Positions 51,029-60,453 of a stretch of DNA of 64,000 nt are shown here, piece after piece (the stretch's first letter is position 1; every line of letters starts with the position of its first letter). Both the position numbers and the translations under genes were made by a program. Source of the stretch: Bacillota bacterium (GTDB lineage: Bacteria; Bacillota; Negativicutes; DSM-13327); NCBI GenBank assembly GCA_017889585.1, contig JAGFZX010000013.1, positions 1 to 64,000 on the forward strand, given 5' to 3'. The notes beneath the pieces are model-generated. The model ran no database searches. It saw only the letters and a program-made list of their open reading frames with translations, and had not been told where the DNA came from.

Positions 51029-51952
51029 CTATCTTAGCTGAGGCTTGACCGAAGTCAAGTTTTCTTTATAAAAATCAATAGTATGTACAAAGTCTGCAGG
51101 TAGAGGTGCTTGAACTATAATTTCTTGTTTGCTTTTTAAATGTAAAAAACTTACGGAAAAGGCATGCAAAGCTTGTCGTGCCATTATGGGAGAACGCACT
51201 CCATACATGGCATCCCCGATAATGGGGTATCCAATATGTGCTAGATGTACACGGATTTGATGAGTTCTTCCCGTATCTAGAGCTAATTCTAGCAGTGAGG
51301 CATCAGAGAAGTTTTGGATGGTTTGATAATGGGTAATGGCTTGTTCACCTTTTTCGCTGATAGCTCGCCTGTTAGGCAAACTTGGATGAAGACCAATGGG
51401 AGCATCAATGGTTGCAGATGGCGGAGTGACAATTCCTTTTACTACAGCCCAGTAGGTTCGTTTTAGTATTCTTTCTTTTAATTGCTGCTCCAGAATAAAT
51501 TGACTATGAGAATCTTTAGCAAAAATCACACAACCAGAAGTCTCCCTGTCTAATCTATGTATAGGTCTAACGGTGGTTACTATGCCGCCTTGTTGCCGTT
51601 GATAGGCAAGATAATTGGCTAGTGTGCCAGTGGTTGTACGGCCCGTAGGGTGAACTAGTTGGTGCGGCGGTTTATTTAAGATGAGCAGATAATCGTCTTC
51701 ATATAAAATCTCGATAGATCCTTTTTCCGGCTCTACTCCATAGGTAGTATCTTCAGTAATCAAGACGCGCAAAATGTCTTCTGCTTTTATTTTTTTTTGT
51801 AAAAAAACAGTTTTGCCGTTTAATTGTATGCCTTTTTTCCTGGTTAATTTTTGAATCTTTCTGCCAGAGTATTGCAGAATTTGTTTTAGATAATCTTCGA
51901 GAGTAAAGCCAGCATGTTCCGTAGAGACTTTATAGGTAGTAAATGATTTCAT
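51029..51952 (-). CDS. RluA-family pseudouridine synthase
   Basis: A 307-residue enzyme: N-terminal S4-like segment (about 15-75, 'FTLEDYLKQILQYSGRKIQKL'), 'ILYEDDYLLILNKPPHQLVHPTG', catalytic Asp in 'IHRLDRETSGCVIFAKD', 'LALDTGRTHQIRVHLAHIGYPIIGDAMYG'. These are all RluA/RluD motifs. It isomerises uridines in rRNA or tRNA; the exact target cannot be told. GAAGGACCGG precedes ATG 51952. Confidence 0.93.
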   Translation of the reverse strand: MKSFTTYKVSTEHAGFTLEDYLKQILQYSGRKIQKLTRKKGIQLNGKTVFLQKKIKAEDILRVLITEDTTYGVEPEKGSIEILYEDDYLLILNKPPHQLVHPTGRTTTGTLANYLAYQRQQGGIVTTVRPIHRLDRETSGCVIFAKDSHSQFILEQQLKERILKRTYWAVVKGIVTPPSATIDAPIGLHPSLPNRRAISEKGEQAITHYQTIQNFSDASLLELALDTGRTHQIRVHLAHIGYPIIGDAMYGVRSPIMARQALHAFSVSFLHLKSKQEIIVQAPLPADFVHTIDFYKENLTSVKPQLR

Positions 51953-52130
51953 TTCCGGTCCTTCTTTCTCTGGTAATAAGCATAATAGGAGAAATTCATC
52001 AATTCATTGTAGTGCAATAATACAATATTTATTATCTAAATACAACATATCGCTATTAGCCCCTGGTCATATGGACTAATAACAGTTGTTATGGCGGCTA
52101 TTATTATTAATATTGCAATGGCAGTCTTTT

Positions 52131-52775
52131 TTACATATGCATATATTTTTTGCTATCTAGTGATAATTTGAAGACTATCCATTTAAACGGGAATAGCATT
52201 GATACCCTTGCGATATAATCGCGATAATTATCCCCATGCTCGATAATAAGTTTCCGCTCTTCAAGAACTGTTCCTATCATTATATAGACTGTGAGGATCA
52301 TATTAACAATTAACGTTGAAACATACATCTCCCTATAACCTGTCCATATAAAGATTATTGCTGCCAAATACCAAGGATGTCTTGTTATCCTAAGAATTCC
52401 TGATGTATCTATAGCGCCAGTTTTGGATAGAGCAGAATGTGAACTCCCATATTTAATCTGCCTGATACCAAAAAAATGAACAATGTCATATTTTATTGCA
52501 CCTAAAATGAACAATAATAATGCTGTTATCACCAGTATCAGTTTAACTATTAACAAAAAGCCATCCCAGCGAAATAGCACTTGTCCTGTTAAGTTTGCAC
52601 CATAGAGAATTATTGGAATCATAGTTGTTAATGAGATAACATTGTAAAAAAGACGATAAAACCGATATTTTCTTCCTAATCTATCTCTGAGATAATTAGT
52701 AATGGTCAATGAAATCATCCCACTATGAACAGTACACCATGTGCACCACAATATGATTAAAATAATATATTTCAT
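52131..52775 (-). CDS. NnrU / isoprenylcysteine methyltransferase-like membrane protein
   Basis: A 214-residue protein with five to six TM helices and the C-terminal PEMT/ICMT-like motif 'GILRITRHPWYLA ... EERKLIIEHGDNYRDYIARVSMLFPF' (R-H-P-x-Y, then E-E-x-x-L ... G-x-x-Y-x-x-Y). N-terminal 'CTWCTVHSGMIS' has the S/H-S pattern of NnrU proteins. Probably an S-adenosylmethionine-dependent or NnrU-like membrane protein, substrate unknown. AAGGAAAAG precedes ATG 52775. Single gene. Confidence 0.75.
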   Translation of the reverse strand: MKYIILIILWCTWCTVHSGMISLTITNYLRDRLGRKYRFYRLFYNVISLTTMIPIILYGANLTGQVLFRWDGFLLIVKLILVITALLLFILGAIKYDIVHFFGIRQIKYGSSHSALSKTGAIDTSGILRITRHPWYLAAIIFIWTGYREMYVSTLIVNMILTVYIMIGTVLEERKLIIEHGDNYRDYIARVSMLFPFKWIVFKLSLDSKKYMHM

Positions 52776-52895
52776 ATCACGCTTTTCCTTCTAGATATTT
52801 CCATGACTACAGGACAGCAGACTGTATGAAAAGCAGCCAAAGAATAATTATTATAAGGGATGTGTTGAACTTTAATTTCATCACAGTCCCTTCTG

Positions 52896-53633
52896 CTATC
52901 TCTTCCCCACCGCAGCCACATACACTACAAACTGTTCTTTACCGTCAATGCCTACCACACTATTCATCAACTCATCATCAAAAGCAGCAATGGCGCATGC
53001 GCCGCAGCCGATGACTTGGGCTGCTAGGTATAAATTCTGACAGATATGTCCGGCATCTAAATGTAAGTAGCGATAACCTCTTTCTCCATACCGCCATGTC
53101 ATACGGACTACGTCTGCGGCCCAGATGAAGGTAACTGCACTGTTTAAGACAAATTTTTGGCCTAAGCAGGCATTGGATATTTCCTCGGCAATCTTGTCTG
53201 TCATATTCACTTCGGCTAACTTATGCTCAAGAGCTAGAAAACGATATAACCCTGGCTTGATGCCATCTACATTATTAATGAGCAGATAGGTTTCAAATGC
53301 ATGCCTCGCACCAGCTGATGGTACAGTCCGCAGGGTAGCCTTATTCCCAAGCACCTGCTTAACACCTTGAGTACACCATAATAAGAATGATAATTCTAGT
53401 ACACTGATTGGCATATGCTGATAATCCCGGACACTAGTTCTAAGTTCAACAGCTGCCATAAAATCAATGTTGATAGCTGGAATATCTTCTGGCATAGGCA
53501 AATCAATAATTGTTTCCGTCCCACCATAGAAGGCCTCTAAGGGTGGTTGGGGCAATTGTTTCCCTTGATCTGAGGGTTCCAAATTGCTATAACGGGTTTT
53601 CACCATAAACTCATAACCAATAGATTTTGACAT
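52896..53633 (-). CDS. SagB/ThcOx-type nitroreductase-family oxidoreductase
   Basis: A 245-residue FMN-dependent oxidoreductase: 'VELRTSVRDYQHMPISVLELSFLLWCTQGVK' (FMN-binding R-x-S-x-R), 'VPSAGARHAFETYLLI' and 'YRYLHLDAGHICQNLYLAAQVIGCGACAIAAFDDELMNSVVG' at the C-terminus. This is the SagB-type dehydrogenase family that also contains azoline oxidases; no cyclodehydratase or precursor peptide is nearby, so a stand-alone oxidoreductase is more likely. AGGA precedes ATG 53633 within an inverted repeat. Confidence 0.88.
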   Translation of the reverse strand: MSKSIGYEFMVKTRYSNLEPSDQGKQLPQPPLEAFYGGTETIIDLPMPEDIPAINIDFMAAVELRTSVRDYQHMPISVLELSFLLWCTQGVKQVLGNKATLRTVPSAGARHAFETYLLINNVDGIKPGLYRFLALEHKLAEVNMTDKIAEEISNACLGQKFVLNSAVTFIWAADVVRMTWRYGERGYRYLHLDAGHICQNLYLAAQVIGCGACAIAAFDDELMNSVVGIDGKEQFVVYVAAVGKR

Positions 53634-53642
53634 ACTTTATCC

Positions 53643-53677
53643 TAGTGGAATTATATCTATTAAGATACAATTCCACT
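53643..53677. repeat. Inverted repeat at the SagB-type gene start
   Basis: TAGTGGAATT and AATTCCACTA (10-bp perfect arms), with an inner ATCT/AGAT pair, end at the ribosome site of the SagB-type gene. It may be an operator or an RNA hairpin that hides the ribosome site. Confidence 0.5.
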
Positions 53678-54255
53678 AAGTTCACCACCTTTCTTAATGC
53701 TGATCATTTAAATTACTTGAACAACGACAAGCCATGTTACAACTTTATATCTACGCTGTTTCATAATAATAAATGCACTATGGTTATACATTTCTACACA
53801 ATATGATATTGTCCTCTTGGAATAGAGCTTAAGCTCAATGATTGAATTTATTTACTTTGCTGCATGCTATCAGTATATAGATATTGTATCTTTTTCTTAT
53901 AATGAAATACTATCACAAGACCAATGATTAAATCCTAAGCCAATCCCTAATCGTAAAATAACTACACTCAGTAATGGGCTGTTCAATGACTTTTCAACGA
54001 TTTATACTAATAGCATTTAAGTATAGTACGCAAACATATGAAGCTCCCTTGCAGCGCGACTTGTTGCTTCTTATAGCCAACCATTTTCTTCCATCATTCC
54101 TGAATAGCAGGACATATTATCCTATACATAGAATATATCCATATTAGCCTGTGTAACCAAAGGATATCCATTATACACAAGCAATTTTTAAATTGGGGTA
54201 TTATTCCAACATTAGGTAAATCAATGGTAAATAAAATAGTGGAGGAACCATTTTC
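53678..54255. other. AT-rich intergenic region, divergent SagB-type / CBS genes
   Basis: I see no gene, RNA or clear promoter. It contains the short palindrome GAGCTTAAGCTC near 53826 and otherwise unstructured AT-rich DNA. Confidence 0.3.
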
Positions 54256-54663
54256 ATGAATATTGCATTTTTCTTGATTCCTAAAAAGGAAGTCATTTAT
54301 TTGCCTGTGAATTCAACAATGCGGCAAGCCCTTGAGAAAATGGAATACCACCGTTATACAGCAGTTCCACTCATTGACGAACATGGTAAATACTCCGGGA
54401 CAATCACTGAAGGGGATTTACTATGGAAAATGAAAAATACGCCGGATTTGACCTTTGCCGATACGGAGCGTGTCATGATTACTGAGATTCCTTGGCGGAT
54501 GACCAACTCTCCAGTGGGAGTTAATGCAGAAATGGAAGATTTACTCTCTTTGGCTATCGTTCAAAATTTTGTACCAGTAGTCGATGACAGTGAAATCTTT
54601 ATCGGAATCATACGCCGCAGAGAAATTATAGAGTATTATGTAGGACACTCCCCTAGGAAATAA
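54256..54663 (+). CDS. CBS domain protein
   Basis: A 135-residue protein of two tandem CBS motifs: 'EVIYLPVNSTMRQALEKMEYHRYTAVPLIDEHGKYSGTITEGDLLW' and 'NSPVGVNAEMEDLLSLAIVQNFVPVVDDSEIFIGIIRRREIIEYY'. A stand-alone Bateman module that probably binds adenine nucleotides. GGAGG precedes ATG 54256. Single gene; its role cannot be derived from neighbours. Confidence 0.92.
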   Translation: MNIAFFLIPKKEVIYLPVNSTMRQALEKMEYHRYTAVPLIDEHGKYSGTITEGDLLWKMKNTPDLTFADTERVMITEIPWRMTNSPVGVNAEMEDLLSLAIVQNFVPVVDDSEIFIGIIRRREIIEYYVGHSPRK

Positions 54664-54807
54664 GAATTACAGAATATCTAATAATAATGAAGCCATTGAC
54701 GAAATTGTTGGCTCCATTCTTCAGTAATCAGCAACTTATCTTTATGATGATACAATAAAAACCACTCCAATTGGACCCCTGATATAAGTTAGCCAATGAA
54801 TGCAGGA

Positions 54808-54852
54808 AATAACTCCCCTTATAATCTTTGATTTAAGGGGAGTTATTATTTT
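54808..54852 (+). terminator. Terminator downstream of CBS gene
   Basis: AATAACTCCCCTTA pairs perfectly with TAAGGGGAGTTATT, followed by ATTTT. Confidence 0.75.
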
Positions 54853-54911
54853 CCGCTGCTTTAAATACAATGCTTTTAAAAAATAACTAAATTTGGGAAT
54901 AGTGTTTTTAG

Positions 54912-55031
54912 CCCCAGTGTGAAGAGGATTATTATAATCCAGAAGAAGCACTAATTACTTATCCTAGAATAGGAAAAAGAGGAAAAAACGAGCAACTTAA
55001 TAACATTAATAGGAGAGAGAGAATAATATAA
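54912..55031 (+). pseudogene. Start-less coding-like fragment
   Basis: An open frame of 39 codons without a start codon (PQCEEDYYNPEEALITYPRI then GKRGKNEQLNNINRRERII) ends at TAA 55029-55031, just before the IS relic. The composition looks coding, but I recognise no family; it could be the 3' tip of a gene lost on arrival of the element. Confidence 0.25.
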
Positions 55032-55350
55032 AAGGAGGTGGAATAGTTAAGTTACCCACCGCCTACGCTAAAAGCTACGAGGCGGAGGCTTGTAACTAAC
55101 CAGTAGTACGAACAACAATTAGCCTTCTACCTTTTTTAGCTCCCTAGTGGAGCCTGTCATTACATTATAGGATGGTTGACAACACCCTGACCATTAGCAA
55201 TCTCATCCCAATAGCCCTGCATGGACGTACTTTATTCTATCATCTGTCGTAATTGGAAAAACGCCCACGATGCAGATATATAACGCTCACGAAGTCGAAC
55301 ACGTTCCGTTGTTCCTCTAGTCATAGGTTGCTTTTCGTTGATTTATTCGC
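55032..55350 (-). mobile_element. IS200/IS605-family relic (tnpB fragments and end hairpin)
   Basis: On the minus strand, 'QPMTRGTTERVRLRERYISA' followed by SWAFFQLRQMIE and a stop (about 55345-55232) matches the TnpB (IS605 OrfB) region before the catalytic core. After a deletion, 'MQGYWDEIANGQGVVNHPIM' (about 55221-55160) resembles the degenerate C-terminal tail. The end is marked by a hairpin with arms AGTTAC (55050-55055) / GTAACT (55092-55097) and CCGCCT (55059-55064) / AGGCGG (55080-55085), as at IS605 right ends. TnpB's RuvC and zinc parts are gone, so it is inactive. Confidence 0.6.
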
Positions 55351-55435
55351 CTATTTGCGCTTGCAGGTTTTAATTTGGTTATATTTCAACTTTCATTCGG
55401 GAACAATATCCCTATAAATAAGGGGGGTAGAGGGT

Positions 55436-56950
55436 ATGGAAGTGTTTAAAGGTGGTTTCGCTCATTTAGATGCTATGGCTCAAATGACTAATCATAAGGA
55501 ATTGCCTTCATTTTTTAGAGAAGTTAATAAATCGGCGCTGTCTTATATAAACTCTTATATTATTGATACTCCTCAATGTGCTGACGTTTTTAGAAATCAA
55601 CTTAAAAGCTTAGAATTGAAAAGTGATTTTAGTAGAACAATCTTAAAAATATCAAATTTGAAACCCGTAAACGACCAAATGTGGTTTGAGTTAGGTGGAC
55701 TTACCTCTCACGATTGGGATTTTGGAGTATATGTAAATTCTTTTTCTTTTGATAAATGGAAAAAAGAAGCCCTTTCTATCGAGGGGCTTCCCGAATCAAT
55801 AAAGTGGGTTTATCAATGCCTTGTTTTCATGAAAGCATCAGGTATGAAAACAATACTCGCTCCTAATGTGAAATTCCTATATTTAGATGAAAACTACGTT
55901 CCTGTTAAAATCGAAGACGTAACAAACCTTTACGAAGGGATTCCTATTCCCCAAGGGAATGATAAACAATACGAGAAAATGAGTAGAATTGGCAATATGG
56001 AAGCGTGGATAGCTCTTAGTATTTTAGATTCTATTAACAATAATCAAATTAGACTTGTTCACAAACAAAATGTTGAAAATAATCTTAAAACACAATTAGA
56101 AAAATATACACTTAAAAACAAATATGCAAAAACTGAATTATGCCCGGATTTTCTGTTAAACCTCAAGATAGATAATCCAATTTCATCTGAACGTATTATC
56201 CTTACAGAAGCCGAAAAATTTCGCGCCTCTAAAATGCAATCGTTTTTTTCTTTGTTAAATCAAAATTTAATAAAGAAAGCCCTTCCAGAGCTCGAAGATT
56301 ATCTAAAAATATACCCAAATGATTCAGAGTTCCTATATCATAAAGCGCAATGCTTCCGCAATCTCAAAGACAAAAGATTCTTTGATGTAGCTTTGAAGTG
56401 TAAAAAAATAATGAGTAAAGAAAAGGAATGGCATGGTTTATTTGCGCTAGGACACAATTTTATGAGATTTGATGACCCTAAAAATGCAATTAATTGTTTT
56501 AAAGAATGTTTGATTATGACACAAAACCAATATGAAAGAAACCAAATACTTCTCGCTATTGGTCACTGCGAACGTACTTTAAACAACCATCCTAAAGCAC
56601 TTGATACCTTGCAAAAAGCACTAGCGTCAGGGAATGTAGACGTTTATATTGAAATGGCTCGAACGTATTGGGAAATGGGAGATATTCTTCAAAGCATCAC
56701 TTCTTTAGAAAAAGGTCTAGAAATTGAACCTAATAATCAAGGCTTGCATTTAAATTTGGGAATGCTATATCTTCAAAATAATCAAAAAGAAGAGGCTCTT
56801 TCAGAAATTGATTTTTTGAAAGAAAATGGCTACTTCGAATCAGCTAAAGAATTAAATGATTTAGTTCAAACTGTCCGAGAGATAGAAAAGGGTCACTATA
56901 CTGTTCCTCTGAAGACAAATCCATTTCGATTAGTTCCACCTAAAGAATGA
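55436..56950 (+). CDS. Orphan TPR-repeat protein
   Basis: A 504-residue cytoplasmic protein. The N-terminal ~260 residues match no family I know ('FGGLTSHDWDFGVYVNSF'-like 'ELGGLTSHDWDFGVYVNSFSF', 'GMKTILAPNVKFLYLDENY'). Residues ~275-470 form a run of TPR-like helical pairs ('KALPELEDYLKIYPNDSEFLYHKAQCFRNLKD', 'NAINCFKECLIMTQNQYERNQILLAIGHC', 'ITSLEKGLEIEPNNQGLHLNLGMLYLQNNQKEEA'). AAGGGGGGTAGAGGG precedes ATG 55436. It lies between an IS605 relic and the his operon, is AT-rich, and may be acquired DNA. Function unknown. Confidence 0.75.
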   Translation: MEVFKGGFAHLDAMAQMTNHKELPSFFREVNKSALSYINSYIIDTPQCADVFRNQLKSLELKSDFSRTILKISNLKPVNDQMWFELGGLTSHDWDFGVYVNSFSFDKWKKEALSIEGLPESIKWVYQCLVFMKASGMKTILAPNVKFLYLDENYVPVKIEDVTNLYEGIPIPQGNDKQYEKMSRIGNMEAWIALSILDSINNNQIRLVHKQNVENNLKTQLEKYTLKNKYAKTELCPDFLLNLKIDNPISSERIILTEAEKFRASKMQSFFSLLNQNLIKKALPELEDYLKIYPNDSEFLYHKAQCFRNLKDKRFFDVALKCKKIMSKEKEWHGLFALGHNFMRFDDPKNAINCFKECLIMTQNQYERNQILLAIGHCERTLNNHPKALDTLQKALASGNVDVYIEMARTYWEMGDILQSITSLEKGLEIEPNNQGLHLNLGMLYLQNNQKEEALSEIDFLKENGYFESAKELNDLVQTVREIEKGHYTVPLKTNPFRLVPPKE

Positions 56951-56972
56951 TTTTCTAAATACCGAATCTTAG

Positions 56973-57000
56973 GCATCTGTGCTTGCAGGTGCTTTTATTT
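56973..57000 (+). terminator. Terminator of the TPR gene
   Basis: GCATCTG pairs with CAGGTGC (one G-T pair) and is followed by TTTTATTT. Confidence 0.6.
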
Positions 57001-57054
57001 CGTTGTTTTCTTGAAAAATTTAAAGAATACCAAAATTGGTTGGAGGAATTTATA

Positions 57055-57156
57055 ATGAACAATTTACAAAGTACAGCAAAAGAAAATGGTGTTTATTATT
57101 CCTATTTTCTTCTTTTCTGTAGTTCTGCCATCAGTTCACTAGGACTCACATCATGA
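57055..57156 (+). CDS. Short frame running into hisIE (probably truncated gene)
   Basis: ATG 57055 follows TTGGAGG at a good distance and opens a 33-codon frame ([16 protein letters not shown]...) that continues antisense into the 3' end of hisIE. The good ribosome site but implausible C-terminus suggests the first codons of a gene whose remainder was replaced by his DNA. Confidence 0.25.
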   Translation: MNNLQSTAKENGVYYSYFLLFCSSAISSLGLTS

Positions 57157-57758
57157 TTAGCCAAAAGCACTAAACAATGGTACCACAGGTCTGACATTTC
57201 CGATATCAGTTCATTCTTATCATTATTTTTAGAAGCAATAATAGTTTCTGCTGCTTCTTCACCCACTTTTTTCAATATTTTATCCTGACCTTTTTCAAAC
57301 AGGTAAGTGGTGTAGGACCCTTCCTTGGGATTCCTTTTACGATCATTAATGATATGAAAAAGTTCATGCAAAATACCAGATAAAGATTGACCATATATTT
57401 TACTTGTATCAACAAGTTGTTCGTCTTGGCTATCAGTCTGGCCAAGTTTACGGCTAAAACAAGATAATGTTCCTTCATGGCATGCAACACCTGTTTGCTC
57501 TACTTTAATGAGCAGAGTGTCAGCATCACAATCATAGTAAATATCCTGGACTTTTTGTACATGACCTGAGGTTTCCCCTTTTTGCCATAGCGTATGACGG
57601 CTGCGGCTATAAAACCAAGTCACCCCTGTTTCAACAGTCTTACTCAGTGATTCTTCATTCATATAGGCCAGCATGAGTACATTGCCTGTTTCAGCCTGCT
57701 GGATAATCGCTGGTATTAAGCCTTTTTCATCAAATTTGATATTATCGATATTTATCAT
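57102..57758 (-). CDS. hisIE: Phosphoribosyl-AMP cyclohydrolase / phosphoribosyl-ATP diphosphatase
   Basis: A 218-residue bifunctional enzyme of histidine synthesis steps 2 and 3. HisI part (1-~110): '[37 protein letters not shown]', '[26 protein letters not shown]' with the Zn Cys residues. HisE part (~125-218): '[32 protein letters not shown]' with the E-E-A-A-E-x-x-I helix. It overlaps hisF by four bases. Last gene of the his operon. Confidence 0.96.
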   Translation of the reverse strand: MINIDNIKFDEKGLIPAIIQQAETGNVLMLAYMNEESLSKTVETGVTWFYSRSRHTLWQKGETSGHVQKVQDIYYDCDADTLLIKVEQTGVACHEGTLSCFSRKLGQTDSQDEQLVDTSKIYGQSLSGILHELFHIINDRKRNPKEGSYTTYLFEKGQDKILKKVGEEAAETIIASKNNDKNELISEMSDLWYHCLVLLANHDVSPSELMAELQKRRK

Positions 57759-58513
57759 CTTCTTACCTCGATTCCTCTTGATTTCAAATATTCTTTTACC
57801 TGGCCTACAGTAAACTGTCCAAAGTGGAACACAGAAGCCGCTAGTACCGCATCGGCTTTGCCTAAGGTCAGCACATCATAAAAATGCTCCAGTTCTCCTG
57901 CACCACCAGAAGCAATGACAGGTACATTAACAGCTTCTGACACTGCTCTAGTCAGAGAAATATCATAACCGTCTTTCACACCATCGCTATCCATACTCGT
58001 CAATAGTATTTCCCCTGCACCAAGATTCGTAGCCTGTTTAACCCATTCGAGCACATCAAGTCCTGTAGGAGTACGTCCACCATTAATATAGACTTCCCAT
58101 TTGTCGATCCCTGATCGTCTGGCATCAACAGCCAAAACAATACATTGGCTGCCATATCGTTTGGCACCTTCGGCAATGAGATTTGGATTTTTGATTGCCG
58201 CCGTATTAAGGGATACTTTGTCAGCCCCAGCCTTAAGCATTTTGCGAATATCTTCAACTGTGCGAATACCTCCCCCAACTGTAAAGGGAATAAAGATCTG
58301 TGATGCTGTTTGTTCTACCATCTCTACCATTGTATTGCGTTCATCAGAAGAAGCAGTAATATCTAAAAATATTAGTTCATCAGCAAGTTCTCTATCATAA
58401 ATAGATGCCAATTCTACAGGATCTCCAGCATCTCGCAGACCAATAAAATTAGTCCCTTTTACCACTCGCCCGTCTTTCACATCTAGACAGGGAATAATGC
58501 GTTTGGTGTGCAT
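57755..58513 (-). CDS. hisF: Imidazole glycerol phosphate synthase subunit HisF
   Basis: A 252-residue TIM barrel: catalytic Asp in '[15 protein letters not shown]' (about residue 11) and in 'LAVDARRSG' (about 130), phosphate-binding '[17 protein letters not shown]' and '[13 protein letters not shown]'. With HisH it makes imidazole glycerol phosphate and AICAR. GGGAGAGTGAG precedes ATG 58513. Confidence 0.97.
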   Translation of the reverse strand: MHTKRIIPCLDVKDGRVVKGTNFIGLRDAGDPVELASIYDRELADELIFLDITASSDERNTMVEMVEQTASQIFIPFTVGGGIRTVEDIRKMLKAGADKVSLNTAAIKNPNLIAEGAKRYGSQCIVLAVDARRSGIDKWEVYINGGRTPTGLDVLEWVKQATNLGAGEILLTSMDSDGVKDGYDISLTRAVSEAVNVPVIASGGAGELEHFYDVLTLGKADAVLAASVFHFGQFTVGQVKEYLKSRGIEVRR

Positions 58514-58517
58514 ATTC

Positions 58518-59246
58518 TCACTCTCCCTGTGTCAACTTGAGAGCATCCCCAAGGTTGACATTCCCTAAATAAATGGCCTTACCAACAATCACGCCTTCAA
58601 TACCAGCACTTTCAGACTCCTTGATGGCCTTAATATCCGCTAAACTTCCCACTCCACCTGAGGCAATGACTGGAATACCTGCTGCCTGGGCGAGTGTTGC
58701 CGTGGCAGCCACATTGACTCCTGATAACATACCATCACGTGATATATCAGTATAAATAATACGAGCGACGCCTACCTGAGCCATTCTCTTGGCTAGTTCT
58801 TCAGCACTAATTCCACCCGTCACACCCCAGCCTTCTACTGCTGCCTGGCCATCACGGGCATCAATGCCGACTACAATACGATCACCATACTGTTTGCAAG
58901 CTACTGCAACAAGTTCTGGGTCCCGAACGGCAATGGAACCTAAAATTACTCGGTGTACCCCAGCCTCCAAGCACTCTCTAATATTCTCTAGGGTGCGAAT
59001 ACCGCCGCCTAACTGGACAGGTATCTTAACTGCTTTTATAATATCGGCAATAACCGCCATATTGACAGGTTTACCCGCTAATGCTCCGTCTAAATCTACT
59101 AAATGCAGATACTCTGCACCCTCATTTGCCCAGCGCACTGCCATATCAACAGGCTGATCAGCAAAGATAGTTTCTTGATCAAAACGGCCTTCTGTCAGCC
59201 GTACACATTTGCCGCCCCGAATATCAATCGCTGGAAAAATAATCAT
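58518..59246 (-). CDS. hisA: ProFAR isomerase HisA
   Basis: A 242-residue half-barrel-repeat TIM protein: '[30 protein letters not shown]' (catalytic Asp near 8), '[13 protein letters not shown]', '[14 protein letters not shown]' (second Asp) and '[13 protein letters not shown]'. It isomerises ProFAR to PRFAR for HisF. Overlaps hisH by four bases. Confidence 0.97.
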   Translation of the reverse strand: MIIFPAIDIRGGKCVRLTEGRFDQETIFADQPVDMAVRWANEGAEYLHLVDLDGALAGKPVNMAVIADIIKAVKIPVQLGGGIRTLENIRECLEAGVHRVILGSIAVRDPELVAVACKQYGDRIVVGIDARDGQAAVEGWGVTGGISAEELAKRMAQVGVARIIYTDISRDGMLSGVNVAATATLAQAAGIPVIASGGVGSLADIKAIKESESAGIEGVIVGKAIYLGNVNLGDALKLTQGE

Positions 59247-59851
59247 ATCTTCATCTCCTTAAACTTGGACAGCATTGATAACCCTACATTGCCTGATTTT
59301 TCTGGATGAAACTGTACTGCCTGCACATTTCCCCGTCCGACAGCCGCAGTTACTGGTCCACCATAATCAACAACTGCTGTAATCAGCTTATCATCTTCTG
59401 GCACGGCATGATAACTATGGACAAAATATACATAGGTTTCTGATGGCATCTCAGCAAACAACTGACTATCACTAGCAAATTCTAGACTATTCCAGCCCAT
59501 ATGAGGAATTTTAAGATCAGGAGCAACAATTTTGCGTACCATGCCAGGAAAAACCCCTAGGCCTTTAACGCCAGGGTCTTCTTCACTGCCGTCAAATAGC
59601 ATCTGCAAGCCTAGGCAAATCCCAAGAAATGGTGTCCCTCTCCCAATAACCTCATGGATAACGTCAATGAGTCCATACTCTGCTAGATTGCTCATACAGT
59701 CACCAAAAGCCCCCACACCTGGTAGTACTACTTTATCAGCACTTAAAATGACCTCTGGCGAGGACGTCACGACTACCTCTGCACCGAGTTTGACAAATGC
59801 TTTTTCCACACTAAACAGATTGCCCATACCATAATCAATAATTGCAATCAT
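59243..59851 (-). CDS. hisH: Imidazole glycerol phosphate synthase subunit HisH
   Basis: A 202-residue glutamine amidotransferase: 'IIDYGMGNLFSVEKAF', nucleophile Cys in 'PFLGICLGLQMLFDGSEED' and the His-Glu of the triad in 'QAVQFHPEKSGNVG'. Supplies ammonia to HisF. GAGGAAGAA precedes ATG 59851. Confidence 0.97.
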   Translation of the reverse strand: MIAIIDYGMGNLFSVEKAFVKLGAEVVVTSSPEVILSADKVVLPGVGAFGDCMSNLAEYGLIDVIHEVIGRGTPFLGICLGLQMLFDGSEEDPGVKGLGVFPGMVRKIVAPDLKIPHMGWNSLEFASDSQLFAEMPSETYVYFVHSYHAVPEDDKLITAVVDYGGPVTAAVGRGNVQAVQFHPEKSGNVGLSMLSKFKEMKI

Positions 59852-59865
59852 ACTTATTCTTCCTC

Positions 59866-60453
59866 CTAAAGCATGCCCTTAGTCGACATGACCCCAACAA
59901 TGCGTTCATCTTTCCGCGTGGCTTCATCAAGGGCCCGCCCTAGAGCTTTAAATACACCTTCTACAATATGATGAGCGTTTTTTCCAGCCATCAGACGTAC
60001 ATGCAGGGTTAGTCCAGCATGTACTGCCAAAGCCCGCAAAAATTCTTCTGTCAGTTCGCTATCAAAATTGCCAATTCGCTCTGCACTAATATCTACATCA
60101 AAGGCTAAAAAGGGACGACCACTAATATCTAGGGATACCATGACCAAGGCTTCATCCATAGGAACAAAAGCAGTACCATAGCGTTTAATACCATTTTTAT
60201 CACCTAATGCCTGGGTTAATGCCTGCCCTAGGACGATACCTGTATCTTCCACAGTATGATGTCCATCAATATGTAAATCACCATCAGCGCTGATATTTAA
60301 ATCAAATAAACCATGTTTGGCAAACAGGATCAGCATATGATCAAAAAAGCCGATACCTGTGGCAATTTGACTTTGACCTGTACCATCAATCCCTAGATTT
60401 GCTGTAATATTAGTTTCCGCAGTCTGCCTTTTTATGATTGCTGTACGCATCAT
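59866..60453 (-). CDS. hisB: Imidazoleglycerol-phosphate dehydratase
   Basis: A 195-residue monofunctional IGPD: 'GIGFFDHMLILFAKHGLFDL', 'DGHHTVEDTGIVLGQAL' and 'HVRLMAGKNAHHIVEGVFKALGRALDEA', the Mn-binding His motifs. No HAD phosphatase domain, as in most Firmicutes; histidinol phosphatase must be encoded elsewhere. Overlaps hisC by four bases. Confidence 0.97.
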   Translation of the reverse strand: MMRTAIIKRQTAETNITANLGIDGTGQSQIATGIGFFDHMLILFAKHGLFDLNISADGDLHIDGHHTVEDTGIVLGQALTQALGDKNGIKRYGTAFVPMDEALVMVSLDISGRPFLAFDVDISAERIGNFDSELTEEFLRALAVHAGLTLHVRLMAGKNAHHIVEGVFKALGRALDEATRKDERIVGVMSTKGML

